Shown here one piece after another: positions 16,434 to 25,486 of a DNA stretch of 40,363 nt (its first letter is position 1; every line of letters starts with the position of its first letter). The notes below the pieces were generated by a model. That model did no database searches. It worked only from the letters and a program-made list of their open reading frames with translations, and was not told the origin of the DNA. The stretch is taken from the NCBI RefSeq assembly GCF_003336225.1, contig NZ_QPID01000016.1, positions 1 to 40,363 of the forward strand, in the 5' to 3' direction. A program made the position numbers and the translations under genes. This DNA is from Corallincola holothuriorum. GTDB taxonomy: Bacteria; Pseudomonadota; Gammaproteobacteria; Enterobacterales; Neiellaceae.

Positions 16434-18571
16434 TATTGTTTACGAAGTTGCTCAGCCACATCAATAGTGACCTTCGCCACCTCAAACAGCTCTTCAGCAG
16501 AAATTGGCGACGCCGATCCATTCTTAATCGCGGTTAAAAACTCAGCAGCGCAGCTATTCTGCCCCTTATCCTGCTTCCAAAGATTCAATTTCTTAAACCC
16601 CGGCCAGCCAAAGCCCTTAAGCTTGCGGAAGTTATCTAGTTGTAATACTCGACCAGCAGTAAACACCTCAACCCGTTCTTTGGGAAAGCTGGCTGCACCA
16701 TTGGCTAAATAATGAATTGTGCCAAAAGAGCCATCGGCAAAGCCAAGAATAATTGCTGCTTTGTCTTCAGTAACATCAACACCATCTGCGTTACCCATAC
16801 GCCTTGCCTGCACCGATACAATCTCAGAATCGGCCAGAAAACGCATCAGATCAATAAAGTGGCACGCTTCACCAATAATACGACCACCTCCCGCCTCAAG
16901 GTCTTGTGTCCAATGGTTGGCAGGAATAGCACCTGCATTCATGGTCATAATAAAAGACTTAGGCTCTTTTACACTGCCAAGCAACTGCTTCATCTTCTGA
17001 ACTTGTGGTGAAAAGCGGCGGTTGAAGCCCACCATCAACCGAGGTGCAGCGTCAGAACCGATAACCTTTTCATAGGTAGACTTGACCTTGGCTAACTCTT
17101 CATGCGTTATTGCTAGGGGCTTTTCAACAAAAACATTCTTCCCAGCATTTAAGGCATCAACAACAAAACCGGCATGGCTATTATGCCGAGTAACAATAGC
17201 CACCGTGTTGATCTCTGGATCCGCGATCATCGCCTGGGTATCTGTTGTTGTTTTGGCAAACCCAGCTTTTTTTCCATGGGTGACGCCACTGATTCCGCCG
17301 GAGGTCGCAATGCTATGCAATTGCGCTCCTGCTTCTTTAAAAGCGGGGATCAGCATACGCGAGGCATAGTTACCGGCACCAACAAAACCAACCACAGGAC
17401 TACCGACAGTAAACTTGGCATTAGCATCCAGCTCAAGCGAATAGTTATGCCGTGCTTCGGTTTTACTTCTATAATCAAGGAGAATACCTAGAGCGGCCTT
17501 ATCACTGGTAAGCAGCTCATATGCTGAAGCTGCATCCTCAAATTCAAATCGGTGACTAATAAGCGGCTTCACATCAAGTTGGCCATTGTCCAGCAGGTCC
17601 AAAATGGCTTCAAAATTACGCTGCTCAGTCCAGCGGACCAGTCCATAGGGATAATCATGACCATGATCTTCATAAGCAGGGTCATAACGGCCAGGCCCAT
17701 AAGCACATGAGACTTGAAAGGTTAACTCTTTCTCATAAAAATCAGCGCGGTTAAGTTCCAAGCCAGTAACACCTACAAGAACGATGCGCCCACGTTGCCG
17801 AGACATACGCGCAGCTTGTGTGACTGGGTTTGTCGACTTGGTAGAAGCAGTAATAATAACCCCATCAACCCCTTTCCCACGGCTAAATGCCATACCAGCA
17901 GCGACAGGGTCTTCGCCCTTACCTGGGTTACAGATCTCGGCACCAAATTGTTTAGCTAACTCAAGCTTTGAATCATCAAAATCAACAGCAAGTACGCGAC
18001 AGCCTTGGGCGCAGAGCATCTGTACTGTGAGTAAACCAATAAGACCAACCCCAGTAACAACAATAGCCTCACCTAGTGTTGGGTTAACTAGGCGAATACC
18101 CTGCAAACCGATGCTCGCCACAACGGTAAATGAGGCTTCATCATTGGTAACATTATCAGGGATCTTCGCACATAGATTCTTAGCAATACGAACAACATCT
18201 GCATGGCCCCCATTAGAGACAACACGATCACCTTCAGTAAATCCTGAAACATCAGAACCAACTGTATTCACAATGCCCACATTGCAATACCCAAGAGGCA
18301 AAGGTTCGGCGAGCTTAGAACGCACGGCTTCCACAGTGGTTGCCAAACCATCGGTTTGTACTTTTTCGAGCACCATTTTAACTTTCTCTGGCTGTTGCTT
18401 TGCTTTTTGAAGCAAGTTTGCCTTGCCAAAATCAACCAGCATTCGCTCAGTACCAGCTGATATTAAGGTAACTGCAGTGTCAATTAGGAGATGCCCACGA
18501 GAAGCCATAGGAGCTGGCGATTCAACAACCGTAGAGCCACCTTTAGCCATATCCTGAAGAACTTGTTTCAT
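16433..18571 (-). CDS. Two-domain oxidoreductase (MDR alcohol dehydrogenase + Gfo/Idh/MocA)
   Basis: This fusion of two NAD(P)-dependent domains is 712 residues long. The N-terminal half (about 1-355) is a medium-chain dehydrogenase with LPLGYCNVGIV, VVTGVGLIGLLTVQ and no canonical catalytic zinc GHE motif. The C-terminal half (about 390-710) is Gfo/Idh/MocA-like, with VGFVGAGNYASRM, NTVAIVTRHNSHA, VFVEKPLA and GFNRRFSPQ. I use the ATG at 18571, six bases after AAAGG. A TTG at 18577 is the longer alternative. Such fusions recur beside heparinase-like genes in capsule loci, but their reaction is not established. Oxidation and reduction of a sugar or glycan intermediate is inference. Confidence 0.87.
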   Translation of the reverse strand: MKQVLQDMAKGGSTVVESPAPMASRGHLLIDTAVTLISAGTERMLVDFGKANLLQKAKQQPEKVKMVLEKVQTDGLATTVEAVRSKLAEPLPLGYCNVGIVNTVGSDVSGFTEGDRVVSNGGHADVVRIAKNLCAKIPDNVTNDEASFTVVASIGLQGIRLVNPTLGEAIVVTGVGLIGLLTVQMLCAQGCRVLAVDFDDSKLELAKQFGAEICNPGKGEDPVAAGMAFSRGKGVDGVIITASTKSTNPVTQAARMSRQRGRIVLVGVTGLELNRADFYEKELTFQVSCAYGPGRYDPAYEDHGHDYPYGLVRWTEQRNFEAILDLLDNGQLDVKPLISHRFEFEDAASAYELLTSDKAALGILLDYRSKTEARHNYSLELDANAKFTVGSPVVGFVGAGNYASRMLIPAFKEAGAQLHSIATSGGISGVTHGKKAGFAKTTTDTQAMIADPEINTVAIVTRHNSHAGFVVDALNAGKNVFVEKPLAITHEELAKVKSTYEKVIGSDAAPRLMVGFNRRFSPQVQKMKQLLGSVKEPKSFIMTMNAGAIPANHWTQDLEAGGGRIIGEACHFIDLMRFLADSEIVSVQARRMGNADGVDVTEDKAAIILGFADGSFGTIHYLANGAASFPKERVEVFTAGRVLQLDNFRKLKGFGWPGFKKLNLWKQDKGQNSCAAEFLTAIKNGSASPISAEELFEVAKVTIDVAEQLRKQ

Positions 18572-18597
18572 ATTCAACCTTTAAAAATACTAAAAAA

Positions 18598-19689
18598 TCA
18601 TTCCGATAAATCGTAACACTCTGTTGATAAGTCATTAGACTTACTACCAACATTATACGCATACAACCTATTTGAATTATCACTGTTAGATGGAAACATA
18701 ATTGTGCCAAATTGAAATAAACGATACGGCCAAACATCTTTATTTACAGAAGCCACAAGCTTAAAGTCAAAGTCTGACTTCCTAACGCTTAAAATATCTG
18801 ACTTATTTTCAAGAATCCCTGATGCAGGCTTATTATCAAACAATTTTCTTAAAAAGCCTTTTCTCTTTTCTGATGGTTCAGTTGACGTTGAAAAAATATA
18901 AAAATCTTTTATCTCACACCCATAAATACATGAGCCATTAATATCAAATAACTTTTCAGAAACCCACTGTCCTTGCTTTTGGGTTAACAAACGAATACTG
19001 TTATTTTCCATCTGTGTATCTGTTGCATACAAAATCCCATTAGAAACAGGAAAAGCCACGCAAGATCTAAATTTTTGTTCTCCACCTAGAATTAACTCTA
19101 CATCCTGAAAATCATTTCTTGCTTGGTAAATAGCAGCGGAGTGTTCAAAATCTCCAGTCAATATCCATATACATTCATTCGTGACATCAGGGATCAATGC
19201 ATGAACGTGATTAATCTCCCCATTTTCAAATTTAAAAGGGCTTAACCACGCACCATCAATTTTCCTTTGAAATATTTTAATTGACTTTCGCTCATGATTT
19301 CCAAAATACTCACCAAAACAGATGGAATCAGAAAACCCAGGAATACCTTTGACTTCGCAAAATTTCAAAGGGCCACGGCCTTGAGTGAAAACAAGCTCTT
19401 CAGAAAGAAGCCTATGCTCCATATTATATCGGTAAATTTTTCGACCGTGTGTAAAGAAAAAATCATCTCCACTTGAAATTGCAGCCATAACGCCCAAGCG
19501 CTTCATCCTAAACCACAAAGGAAAAAACGAGAGTAACTTATTTAACTTTGACTCTTTAAAGCCAAATAAAAAACTCAACTTACCAGAAACAGTTTTAATA
19601 TACACTCGATGTGATTTTGACAGCAATAGATTACCAGCCAGATCAAAACACAGAGGCTTAGTTCGGGCTATAACACTAACTAATTTCAT
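18598..19689 (-). CDS. Uncharacterised 363-residue protein, possible beta-propeller
   Basis: I do not recognise a family with certainty. There is no signal peptide or membrane helix. The sequence shows repeating short strands with aromatic and glycine turns (FFFTHGRKIYRYN, IWILTGDFEHSAAIYQAR, GILYATDTQMENNSIRLL, FGTIMFPSNSDNSNRLYAYN), a pattern typical of beta-propellers, including sialidase-like folds. It overlaps the AAC(3)-like gene upstream by 14 bases and lies just before the two-domain oxidoreductase, so it belongs to the same transcript. It is AT-rich like the central genes. A glycan-binding or -modifying role is only a guess from context. Confidence 0.6.
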   Translation of the reverse strand: MKLVSVIARTKPLCFDLAGNLLLSKSHRVYIKTVSGKLSFLFGFKESKLNKLLSFFPLWFRMKRLGVMAAISSGDDFFFTHGRKIYRYNMEHRLLSEELVFTQGRGPLKFCEVKGIPGFSDSICFGEYFGNHERKSIKIFQRKIDGAWLSPFKFENGEINHVHALIPDVTNECIWILTGDFEHSAAIYQARNDFQDVELILGGEQKFRSCVAFPVSNGILYATDTQMENNSIRLLTQKQGQWVSEKLFDINGSCIYGCEIKDFYIFSTSTEPSEKRKGFLRKLFDNKPASGILENKSDILSVRKSDFDFKLVASVNKDVWPYRLFQFGTIMFPSNSDNSNRLYAYNVGSKSNDLSTECYDLSE

Positions 19690-20632
19690 TCTTCAACCAA
19701 AAATAAGGATAACCATTAGCATTATTTCTATTCAAAAATTCAATAAGATCTTTCGACTTAATAACTTCCACTGTAATCCCATCTATAATCGTTGTTTTCA
19801 AAAGCCCGGCTTTAATGAGGTCGCTGCAAAGTGTACGTTCTCCAAAGTGGAGGGCTCCCCAATGTGGAGCTCGCTCTCGTAGTGTTCTTTTTTCTTCAAA
19901 GTCGCGGTCCTTTATGACGAACGTCTTCTCTATGTACCAGTGTTTTATTGGCCATCTTTCGTCTAATATATCTTCAGCAACATGAATCATTGTTAAACTG
20001 TGAGTTAGGTCTGTTCCTAAACCTACAATTACAGCATCGTGCTCTACACAGCAATTCCATGAAGAATTAACACCACAAGCTAGAGGTGAATCTCCCGTTA
20101 AGTTCTCTCGCATCAATACTTCTGCTAGGGGACCCATAGCGACCATAGAATTTATAGGGTGCCTACTTCGGATTGATTTATCACGCTTATGAAGCAATAA
20201 AGGTAACACGCCAGTCTTTATCGATGACTTTTGAACGTCATATTCGTACACGGTATTATCTCTATTTTTAACAAGATAATCCTCAACTTTAACTGAATTT
20301 TTAAACTTTGGCATTGCGGGCATTGCAACAGTGCCTGTATCACCAACCATTTCAACTAACATATCGACTATTTGGTTTGCTGTTTTCCCTCTACCTTTAA
20401 AAGGTGAATAAGAAGAATGAACAACTAATAGCCCTCCTTCATCCACGCCATTCGATAAAAGAAAATTTTTTATTTTACAAAAGTCAACAGGAGTTAGCTC
20501 GTTTTGGCTGGCCCTACTCTTTTTCACCCTTTTTGACAACCAACTCACATTCTTCCAATAAATTCTCCTTGCGATCATTTCAATATGAGGTGAAAGAGAA
20601 AACATCTTTTTAATTAAACTATCATTTGCCAT
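19676..20632 (-). CDS. AAC(3)-family N-acetyltransferase
   Basis: This protein is related to aminoglycoside 3-N-acetyltransferases. In polysaccharide loci, members of this group are thought to acetylate amino sugars with acetyl-CoA. Landmarks are VVHSSYSPFKGRG, GDTGTVAMPAMP, RHPINSMVAMG and VGLGTDLTHSLTMIHVAE. I start at the ATG at 20632 (MANDSLIKK). The longer frame from a TTG at 20686 lacks a ribosome site and would add 18 hydrophobic residues. The product is 318 residues, longer than typical AAC(3), with extra N-terminal sequence. It is the first gene after the IS4 element on this strand. Antibiotic resistance is unlikely in this setting. Confidence 0.82.
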   Translation of the reverse strand: MANDSLIKKMFSLSPHIEMIARRIYWKNVSWLSKRVKKSRASQNELTPVDFCKIKNFLLSNGVDEGGLLVVHSSYSPFKGRGKTANQIVDMLVEMVGDTGTVAMPAMPKFKNSVKVEDYLVKNRDNTVYEYDVQKSSIKTGVLPLLLHKRDKSIRSRHPINSMVAMGPLAEVLMRENLTGDSPLACGVNSSWNCCVEHDAVIVGLGTDLTHSLTMIHVAEDILDERWPIKHWYIEKTFVIKDRDFEEKRTLRERAPHWGALHFGERTLCSDLIKAGLLKTTIIDGITVEVIKSKDLIEFLNRNNANGYPYFWLKNEIS

Positions 20633-20921
20633 CTGGTTTCGCTCTAATAAAATTATAAGGTAATAAATTTTCAAGCTACCTATCAAGCCAGACGTAGCTG
20701 AAAATTCTGATTTACTCTATTTTATTTTTATATATTAAAAGAGTCTCTAAATCGATGACCATTTTCCAATGGTTAATACCACCGCCTCTGTGAGACCATT
20801 ATGATGCGGTTCTCGCTTAGCCACTAAACAAGTTCCAGGGGCGTTGCCTAGGACTGGTTTACGATCTGACGAGCACCCATATAACTTTCTTCATAACTTA
20901 AACGCCAACCAACACCTCACT
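20633..20921. other. Spacer between the AAC(3)-like gene and the IS4 element
   Basis: No gene is seen on either strand. The stretch is AT-rich near the AAC(3)-like start and more balanced towards the IS. A promoter for the second half of the operon could lie here, but no convincing -35/-10 pair facing left was found. Confidence 0.4.
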
Positions 20922-22126
20922 CTAGCGAATCCTCTCATAATCCCTAGGAAATTCATAAAAGTAGACGCGCAGTCCGTGGTTTGATCTAATTAATTTCGCC
21001 AAAAACAAGTCCTATCTCACCCTGCACGGAGGCAGTCGGGATGCGCAAAATTCAAATTCTACACCAAATGCTTGCACAACAGTGTCAGCAAATTCACAAA
21101 AAACGCCTGAGTTCCCTGATGGTTGCGACCCAGTCGCTACTCGATGGCGACAGCTTGTCATTGACCGAACTAGGAAGAAACATTGAGGGGCGTGTTGCGC
21201 CCAAGCACAACATTAAACGGATGGATCGCTTATTGGGCAATCATCATCTGAATAACGAACGATTGGCGGTATATCAGTGGCACGCGCGGCAGTTATGTGG
21301 TGCCAATCCCATGCCGGTTGTTTTGGTGGATTGGGCTGATGTGCGGGAGCAGTTACGAATGATGACATTGCGGGCTTCTGTCTCGGTGAAAGGACGCTCG
21401 ATAACGCTGTATGAGCGCACTTTTGAGTTTAAGGATTATAACGCGCCCCGTAGTCATAACCTGTTCCTGAAAGAGCTCGCTTATGTGCTACCTAAAGCTT
21501 GTACACCGCTGATTGTCACTGATGCGGGTTATCGCAACACCTGGTTTCGGGAAGTAGCCGGTTGTGGTTGGTATTGGTTAGGCCGCTTACGTGGTAAGGT
21601 CTGTTATCAACTCGGTAAACAGTGGCAACTGACCAAAACCCTTTACGACTCAGCTAACAGCAAAGCCCGCTATATCGGGGCGGTACAGATAGCAAGAAAG
21701 AAACCGATGCCTTGTCAGCTATACCTGTATAAATCCAAAGATAAGCGTTCTCGCCGCTCAGGTAACAATCACTCAGCCAAGAAGCTGTATCACCGCTCCG
21801 CCAAAGAGTCTTTGGTGCTGGCAACCAACTTACCGCCAGCGCTGTTTAAGGCTGTGCAAATCACCAAACTGTACGCCAAGCGGATGAAGATAGAAGAAAC
21901 CTTCCGCGATTTAAAAAGCCCGAAATACGGCTTTAGCTTGCGCCATAGTCGCTCGCGCTGTCCGCGCCGTTACGATGTACTGCTGCTAATAGCCATGCTC
22001 GCAGAAATCATGCTTTGGTGGTTAGGCTTGGTGGCGCAACAGATTGGATGGCAACGCCACTTTCAGGCGAACACCATCAGATTCGGATCATTTACAATCA
22101 AGCGGGTAAAGTGCCGCTCCGACTAA
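20922..22126 (+). mobile_element. IS4-family element (IS10-like), right end not found
   Basis: A probable left end starts near 20922 (CTAGCGAATCCTCTCATAAT), resembling the IS10 end CTGA-GATCCCCTCATAAT. It lies 119 bases before the transposase start, close to the spacing in IS10. No matching inverted copy was found to the right of the transposase, so the right boundary is unknown and that end may be lost. The listed end is the transposase stop. The element interrupts the polysaccharide operon in the opposite orientation. Confidence 0.6.
21041..22126 (+). CDS. IS4-family transposase, possibly C-terminally truncated
   Basis: This is a DDE transposase. Catalytic-region motifs are VLVDWADV, LIVTDAGYRN and the IS4 signature Y-2-R-3-E-6-K in YAKRMKIEETFRDLK. 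The ATG at 21041 follows GGAGG with an eight-base gap. The 361 residues are shorter than the 402 of the IS10 transposase. The end after GWQRHFQANTIR (FGSFTIKRVKCRSD) does not look like the usual family tail, suggesting loss of the last part. No in-frame disruption is seen before that. Activity is doubtful without a right end. Confidence 0.85.
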   Translation: MRKIQILHQMLAQQCQQIHKKRLSSLMVATQSLLDGDSLSLTELGRNIEGRVAPKHNIKRMDRLLGNHHLNNERLAVYQWHARQLCGANPMPVVLVDWADVREQLRMMTLRASVSVKGRSITLYERTFEFKDYNAPRSHNLFLKELAYVLPKACTPLIVTDAGYRNTWFREVAGCGWYWLGRLRGKVCYQLGKQWQLTKTLYDSANSKARYIGAVQIARKKPMPCQLYLYKSKDKRSRRSGNNHSAKKLYHRSAKESLVLATNLPPALFKAVQITKLYAKRMKIEETFRDLKSPKYGFSLRHSRSRCPRRYDVLLLIAMLAEIMLWWLGLVAQQIGWQRHFQANTIRFGSFTIKRVKCRSD

Positions 22127-22678
22127 AACTTTAGCATTTGCTACCAACGACCTTTGCTCGCTTAGTGACGCAGCAGCCCCTAAAGAGAAGCACGCCACCC
22201 ATTAGGCCAACGACTAGTTAGATACACACTTAAAGTGCCGAAAAAAAAGACCATATGGTCCCTTGAGCATTAACTCCACTTCGGTGTGCTATAATTAAAC
22301 AGCTCCCTGAGTAAGAATGATATTCATTCGAGCACCATTAGTGGATAACCTGTTCATTTATCCAACATGAGAGATGGACTCCTTTAAGCAACTCAGTACC
22401 ATAATGAGAGGAATGGCATATCTTACACGAGTTCATTTTCGTACTTCACCAAACCCAAGGCATATTTGTAGGATATGACCTCCATAGCTAGAAAGGTTCT
22501 ACTATATAGGAAAGAACACCGTAGATATTAAAGTCGTGTTACTTGATCTAGAAAGCTACATTCAGCGCATTTTATGAAGCTGTGAAAATCTATTATCAGT
22601 TAGATAATGAATTTTATTTTCATTGGCAATAAAGTGTAACTCACTTTGACCAGAGAGCAACACCAAAAAATTTAAAAA
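22127..22678. other. 552-base spacer without a recognisable gene
   Basis: Neither strand holds an open frame of note. The left part may contain remains of the IS4 element. The right part, next to the GT4 stop, is AT-rich like the central genes and could be remnant coding sequence that I cannot identify. A terminator-like palindrome lies at 22241-22262. Confidence 0.4.
22241..22262 (-). terminator. Candidate intrinsic terminator
   Basis: GACCATATGGTC (22249-22260) is a perfect palindrome. On the minus strand it follows GG and is followed by eight T residues (the A run at 22241-22248). The stem is short (four Watson-Crick pairs plus wobble pairs around ATAT), so it would be weak. It lies about 420 bases past the GT4 stop and before the IS4 element. 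Confidence 0.3.
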
Positions 22679-23737
22679 TCAATAAAGAAGGGAATTATGT
22701 TTTTGAACAACACGAACAAGCTCTTCATAACTTACCAATCCTTCAGGAGTCTTTTGAATTAACAACTCACCAGAAAAGTGTTTATTTTCAATATAAAACT
22801 TTAGCTCTTTATATACTAATTCGAAATCATCGACAGCAACTAAATTAACTCCAGGATGTCGTTCACACACATCAGTAGCAACAACTTCGACACCACATTC
22901 TATGGCCTCAGCAACAACAAGCCCGAAACTATCAACTGTATTCATCCTAAGGTACAAGTCCATTTCTTTTAAAAGCGAATTAAATTCAATCCCAGACAAG
23001 TGAGAATGCAGATGAACAGAATCCATTTGAGCGGCCTTGCGTAGTATTTCTTCTCTTATACCATCCGAATCAAAACCATACAAACAAACATGCAATTCAA
23101 ATATGATTCCTTCGTTTGCCAACCTTGAAAAAACAGAAAGTGTTTCAAGAATCCTGTATATTCTTGTTGGAAATCCAGAAACAAGTATTCTAGTAACGCC
23201 AACAGAATTTCCAATTTTTATATTACACTTAGTCTTCCGGCATGATGAAATATATGGCGTAACTCTATAGACGTTCTTCACTCCTACTCTACTAAAAAAT
23301 TTACGCTGCCTATCAGACAGGGCTCCAATAAAATCGACTTTTCGCAAGGTCGTTCTCATAATTAGACGAGCAAAAGGATTACTTTGAAGGTATTTCTGCG
23401 ATTGCTCCCCATTATGAAATATAGCTACCCAAGTTGAGCTAATTCTTTTTGGTAGAAAAAACAAGAATAACAAGGATCTTATTGAGGAGAAATTAAAAAA
23501 ATAGATACCTTTATTAAAAAAATTAAAGAAAAAAATAGATGCCAATCTTTTCAGCCTATTACCAAGAATGAAGTGGGCTTTTACTCCCCTTGGAACTTCT
23601 TTTCCTTTGGCAGGGTAAAAATCTATAACTTCGATTCCTTCGCTTTTAAACTTGTTTGCAAAGTTAAAAGTAAAAGTGGTCACTCCACCGACTTCTTTAA
23701 ACGCAGGGAATCGGCCAAAGAAAAAAATCTTACTCAC
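22679..23737 (-). CDS. Glycosyltransferase family 4
   Basis: This 352-residue GT-B glycosyltransferase probably adds one sugar of the repeat unit. The N-terminus reads MSKIFFFGRFPAFKEVGGVTTFTFNFA, with the glycine-rich acceptor loop. The C-terminal donor domain has TRILVSGFPTRIYRILETL and LRMNTVDSFGLVVAEAIECGVEVVATDV, where the EX7E motif appears as D-X7-E. The start is GTG at 23737, sharing one base with the acetyltransferase stop. It is the last gene of the right-hand half of the operon before the IS4 element. Donor and linkage are unknown. It is very AT-rich. Confidence 0.85.
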   Translation of the reverse strand: MSKIFFFGRFPAFKEVGGVTTFTFNFANKFKSEGIEVIDFYPAKGKEVPRGVKAHFILGNRLKRLASIFFFNFFNKGIYFFNFSSIRSLLFLFFLPKRISSTWVAIFHNGEQSQKYLQSNPFARLIMRTTLRKVDFIGALSDRQRKFFSRVGVKNVYRVTPYISSCRKTKCNIKIGNSVGVTRILVSGFPTRIYRILETLSVFSRLANEGIIFELHVCLYGFDSDGIREEILRKAAQMDSVHLHSHLSGIEFNSLLKEMDLYLRMNTVDSFGLVVAEAIECGVEVVATDVCERHPGVNLVAVDDFELVYKELKFYIENKHFSGELLIQKTPEGLVSYEELVRVVQKHNSLLY

Positions 23738-24261
23738 TAAATTACACCACGCTTATTCAAAGTCGACTCATGCAAATTTATTTCTTCATTAGAAAATCTG
23801 CGCTTAATTATTCTACAAGGATTACCAGCAGCAATGCTATAAGCAGGGACATTCCTAGTTACAACCGATCCAGCACCTATAATAGCGCCGCGCCCAATTG
23901 TTACTCCAGATAGTATTATAGAGCCACCTCCGACCCATACATCTGGCTCAATACTGACATTTTTATCCTGATGATATATATCCTTATGGTTCTCATTCAT
24001 CTTTTTACCTATTACATCAAAGATATGATTGCCTCCATAGATCTGAACTTTCGGACCAAACATTACATCATCTGCAATATCTATCCTGCCTCTATCTGAG
24101 CGAAACCATGCCTGAGGAGCAATAAAGACGTTATTTCCAAGACTAATTGTACCGTAAGAAAACTCAGATGAAAGAGGATCAAAAATCACATTTTTACCGC
24201 AATGGCTAAATTTTCTCTTCTTAATGAACATCACCGTTCTACGAAGTACTCGAAATATCAC
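23737..24261 (-). CDS. Hexapeptide-repeat O-acetyltransferase
   Basis: This 174-residue left-handed beta-helix acyltransferase is of the WbbJ / maltose acetyltransferase type and probably O-acetylates a repeat-unit sugar. Landmarks are IYGGNHIFDV (containing the active-site histidine region), VWVGGGSIILSGVTIGRGAIIGAGSVVTRNVPAYSIAAGNPCRII. I keep the GTG start at 24261 because AGAGG lies five bases upstream. It overlaps wzy by 23 bases. An ATG at 24231 is an alternative. There is no membrane segment, in contrast to the large acyltransferase-3 family of O-antigen acetylases. The target sugar cannot be inferred. Confidence 0.87.
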   Translation of the reverse strand: MIFRVLRRTVMFIKKRKFSHCGKNVIFDPLSSEFSYGTISLGNNVFIAPQAWFRSDRGRIDIADDVMFGPKVQIYGGNHIFDVIGKKMNENHKDIYHQDKNVSIEPDVWVGGGSIILSGVTIGRGAIIGAGSVVTRNVPAYSIAAGNPCRIIKRRFSNEEINLHESTLNKRGVI

Positions 24262-25486
24262 TTACACCTCTACGATCACTTTTTGAAAAACTAAACTTGT
24301 GCTTAATGCAGAAGATTATTATAGGAACTATCCAAAAATAACTATAATCAAGAGGACTAACATACATACCGATCGTTCCCATACTAATAAAATATAAATA
24401 CAAAGAATAGCTAAAACGATCTCCTCTCATCGATTTTTTGTTTGTAACTCCTAGTATCGCTCCATATAAAACACTATATAAAAAAACTCCTACAAAGTTA
24501 AAATCTCGGTAAAAGGTAAAAAGATATGTTCCAAAAGCATTACCATAATTAACGCTACCTTGCCTACCAAGATTAATCGGAATGCTATTATTCATGACAT
24601 TTTGGGTAGACGATGCGATATATTCAACGCCAAAGAAATTAACAAAATATGAAAATATAAAATCAAAACTCGCCAACATAGACAAACCAAAAGAATGCTC
24701 ATGCAGCAAACTTCCATCTTCTTGATAATAAAAATCAAAAAATGCAAAACCAAGCGTATGATATGAAACTAGATAGTGAGAAAGCATCCCTCCAATATCA
24801 TGACTACCAAATCTATTAAATGCTGCAGCAACGACTAATAAACATAAAAGAACCAATGGGATAAGGCTTCTTTTTCTAAAGTCTCTCAATATAGAAGTGA
24901 ACACGCATGGATTAAATTGAGAGTGAAAAATAATAACGAACAACAGAATCATGGGGTAATTGACTTGAAAAAAATATGAAAAAAGCAAAAAAAATAGTAT
25001 ATTCAAAACCAACAAAAGCTTGAATTTTTTACCATCTGGGCTACTAAATATTAGTAACGTCACAGCTAGCATTATTGGATAAATAACTACCTTTAAGCCA
25101 TAATCAATTAGTCCACTTCCTGATACAAGGGCTTCTGCACTACCTCCTCTCACCTTAAAAAAATAGTCACTAAAACTTGTACTGAAGGCACCAACGTAAT
25201 AAAGAGATGAGATAATTGCTCCTAAAGAAATATAACTATAGCGGAACAAGCTATTATTAATGTGCTTATTATTTATGACAGATTGCAATCCAATTTCAAC
25301 CTTTCGACGAACACCTATAAACTTTATAACAAAGAAGTAGCCTAACACAATCGAAAAAAAAGAAATCAAATATAATATAGTGACCTCCGTAGAAGGAGAT
25401 TTTATCGGATTTATAGAACTGTAACTTAAAGTCAGCCACAAAACCCACCAAAAGCATAAGAAAAATAATCCAAAGTGTCTCATCAT
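24239..25486 (-). CDS. wzy: Wzy-type O-antigen/capsule polymerase
   Basis: This inner-membrane polymerase joins undecaprenyl-linked repeat units on the periplasmic face. The 415 residues are almost wholly hydrophobic helices (about 10-12 by eye). They are separated by one larger loop near residues 245-310 that contains HEHSFGLSMLASFDF and NNSIPINLGRQGSVNYGNAFGTYL, the usual large periplasmic loop of Wzy. Wzy proteins share little sequence, so the call rests on topology, length and position next to wzx and glycosyltransferases. It overlaps the GT2 gene by four bases. It is among the most AT-rich genes here, typical for serotype-specific genes. Confidence 0.85.
   Translation of the reverse strand: MMRHFGLFFLCFWWVLWLTLSYSSINPIKSPSTEVTILYLISFFSIVLGYFFVIKFIGVRRKVEIGLQSVINNKHINNSLFRYSYISLGAIISSLYYVGAFSTSFSDYFFKVRGGSAEALVSGSGLIDYGLKVVIYPIMLAVTLLIFSSPDGKKFKLLLVLNILFFLLFSYFFQVNYPMILLFVIIFHSQFNPCVFTSILRDFRKRSLIPLVLLCLLVVAAAFNRFGSHDIGGMLSHYLVSYHTLGFAFFDFYYQEDGSLLHEHSFGLSMLASFDFIFSYFVNFFGVEYIASSTQNVMNNSIPINLGRQGSVNYGNAFGTYLFTFYRDFNFVGVFLYSVLYGAILGVTNKKSMRGDRFSYSLYLYFISMGTIGMYVSPLDYSYFWIVPIIIFCIKHKFSFSKSDRRGVSDISSTS

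Noticed and set aside
19676-20632. AAC(3)-like gene considered as an antibiotic resistance gene
   Set aside because: It lies inside a polysaccharide operon with overlapping neighbours and is longer than resistance enzymes. A sugar acetylation role is more likely.
22399-22420. ATAATGAGAGGAATGGCAT considered as the right end of the IS4 element
   Set aside because: Only about nine bases match the inverted left end, and the spacing would make the element larger than its IS10-like relatives.
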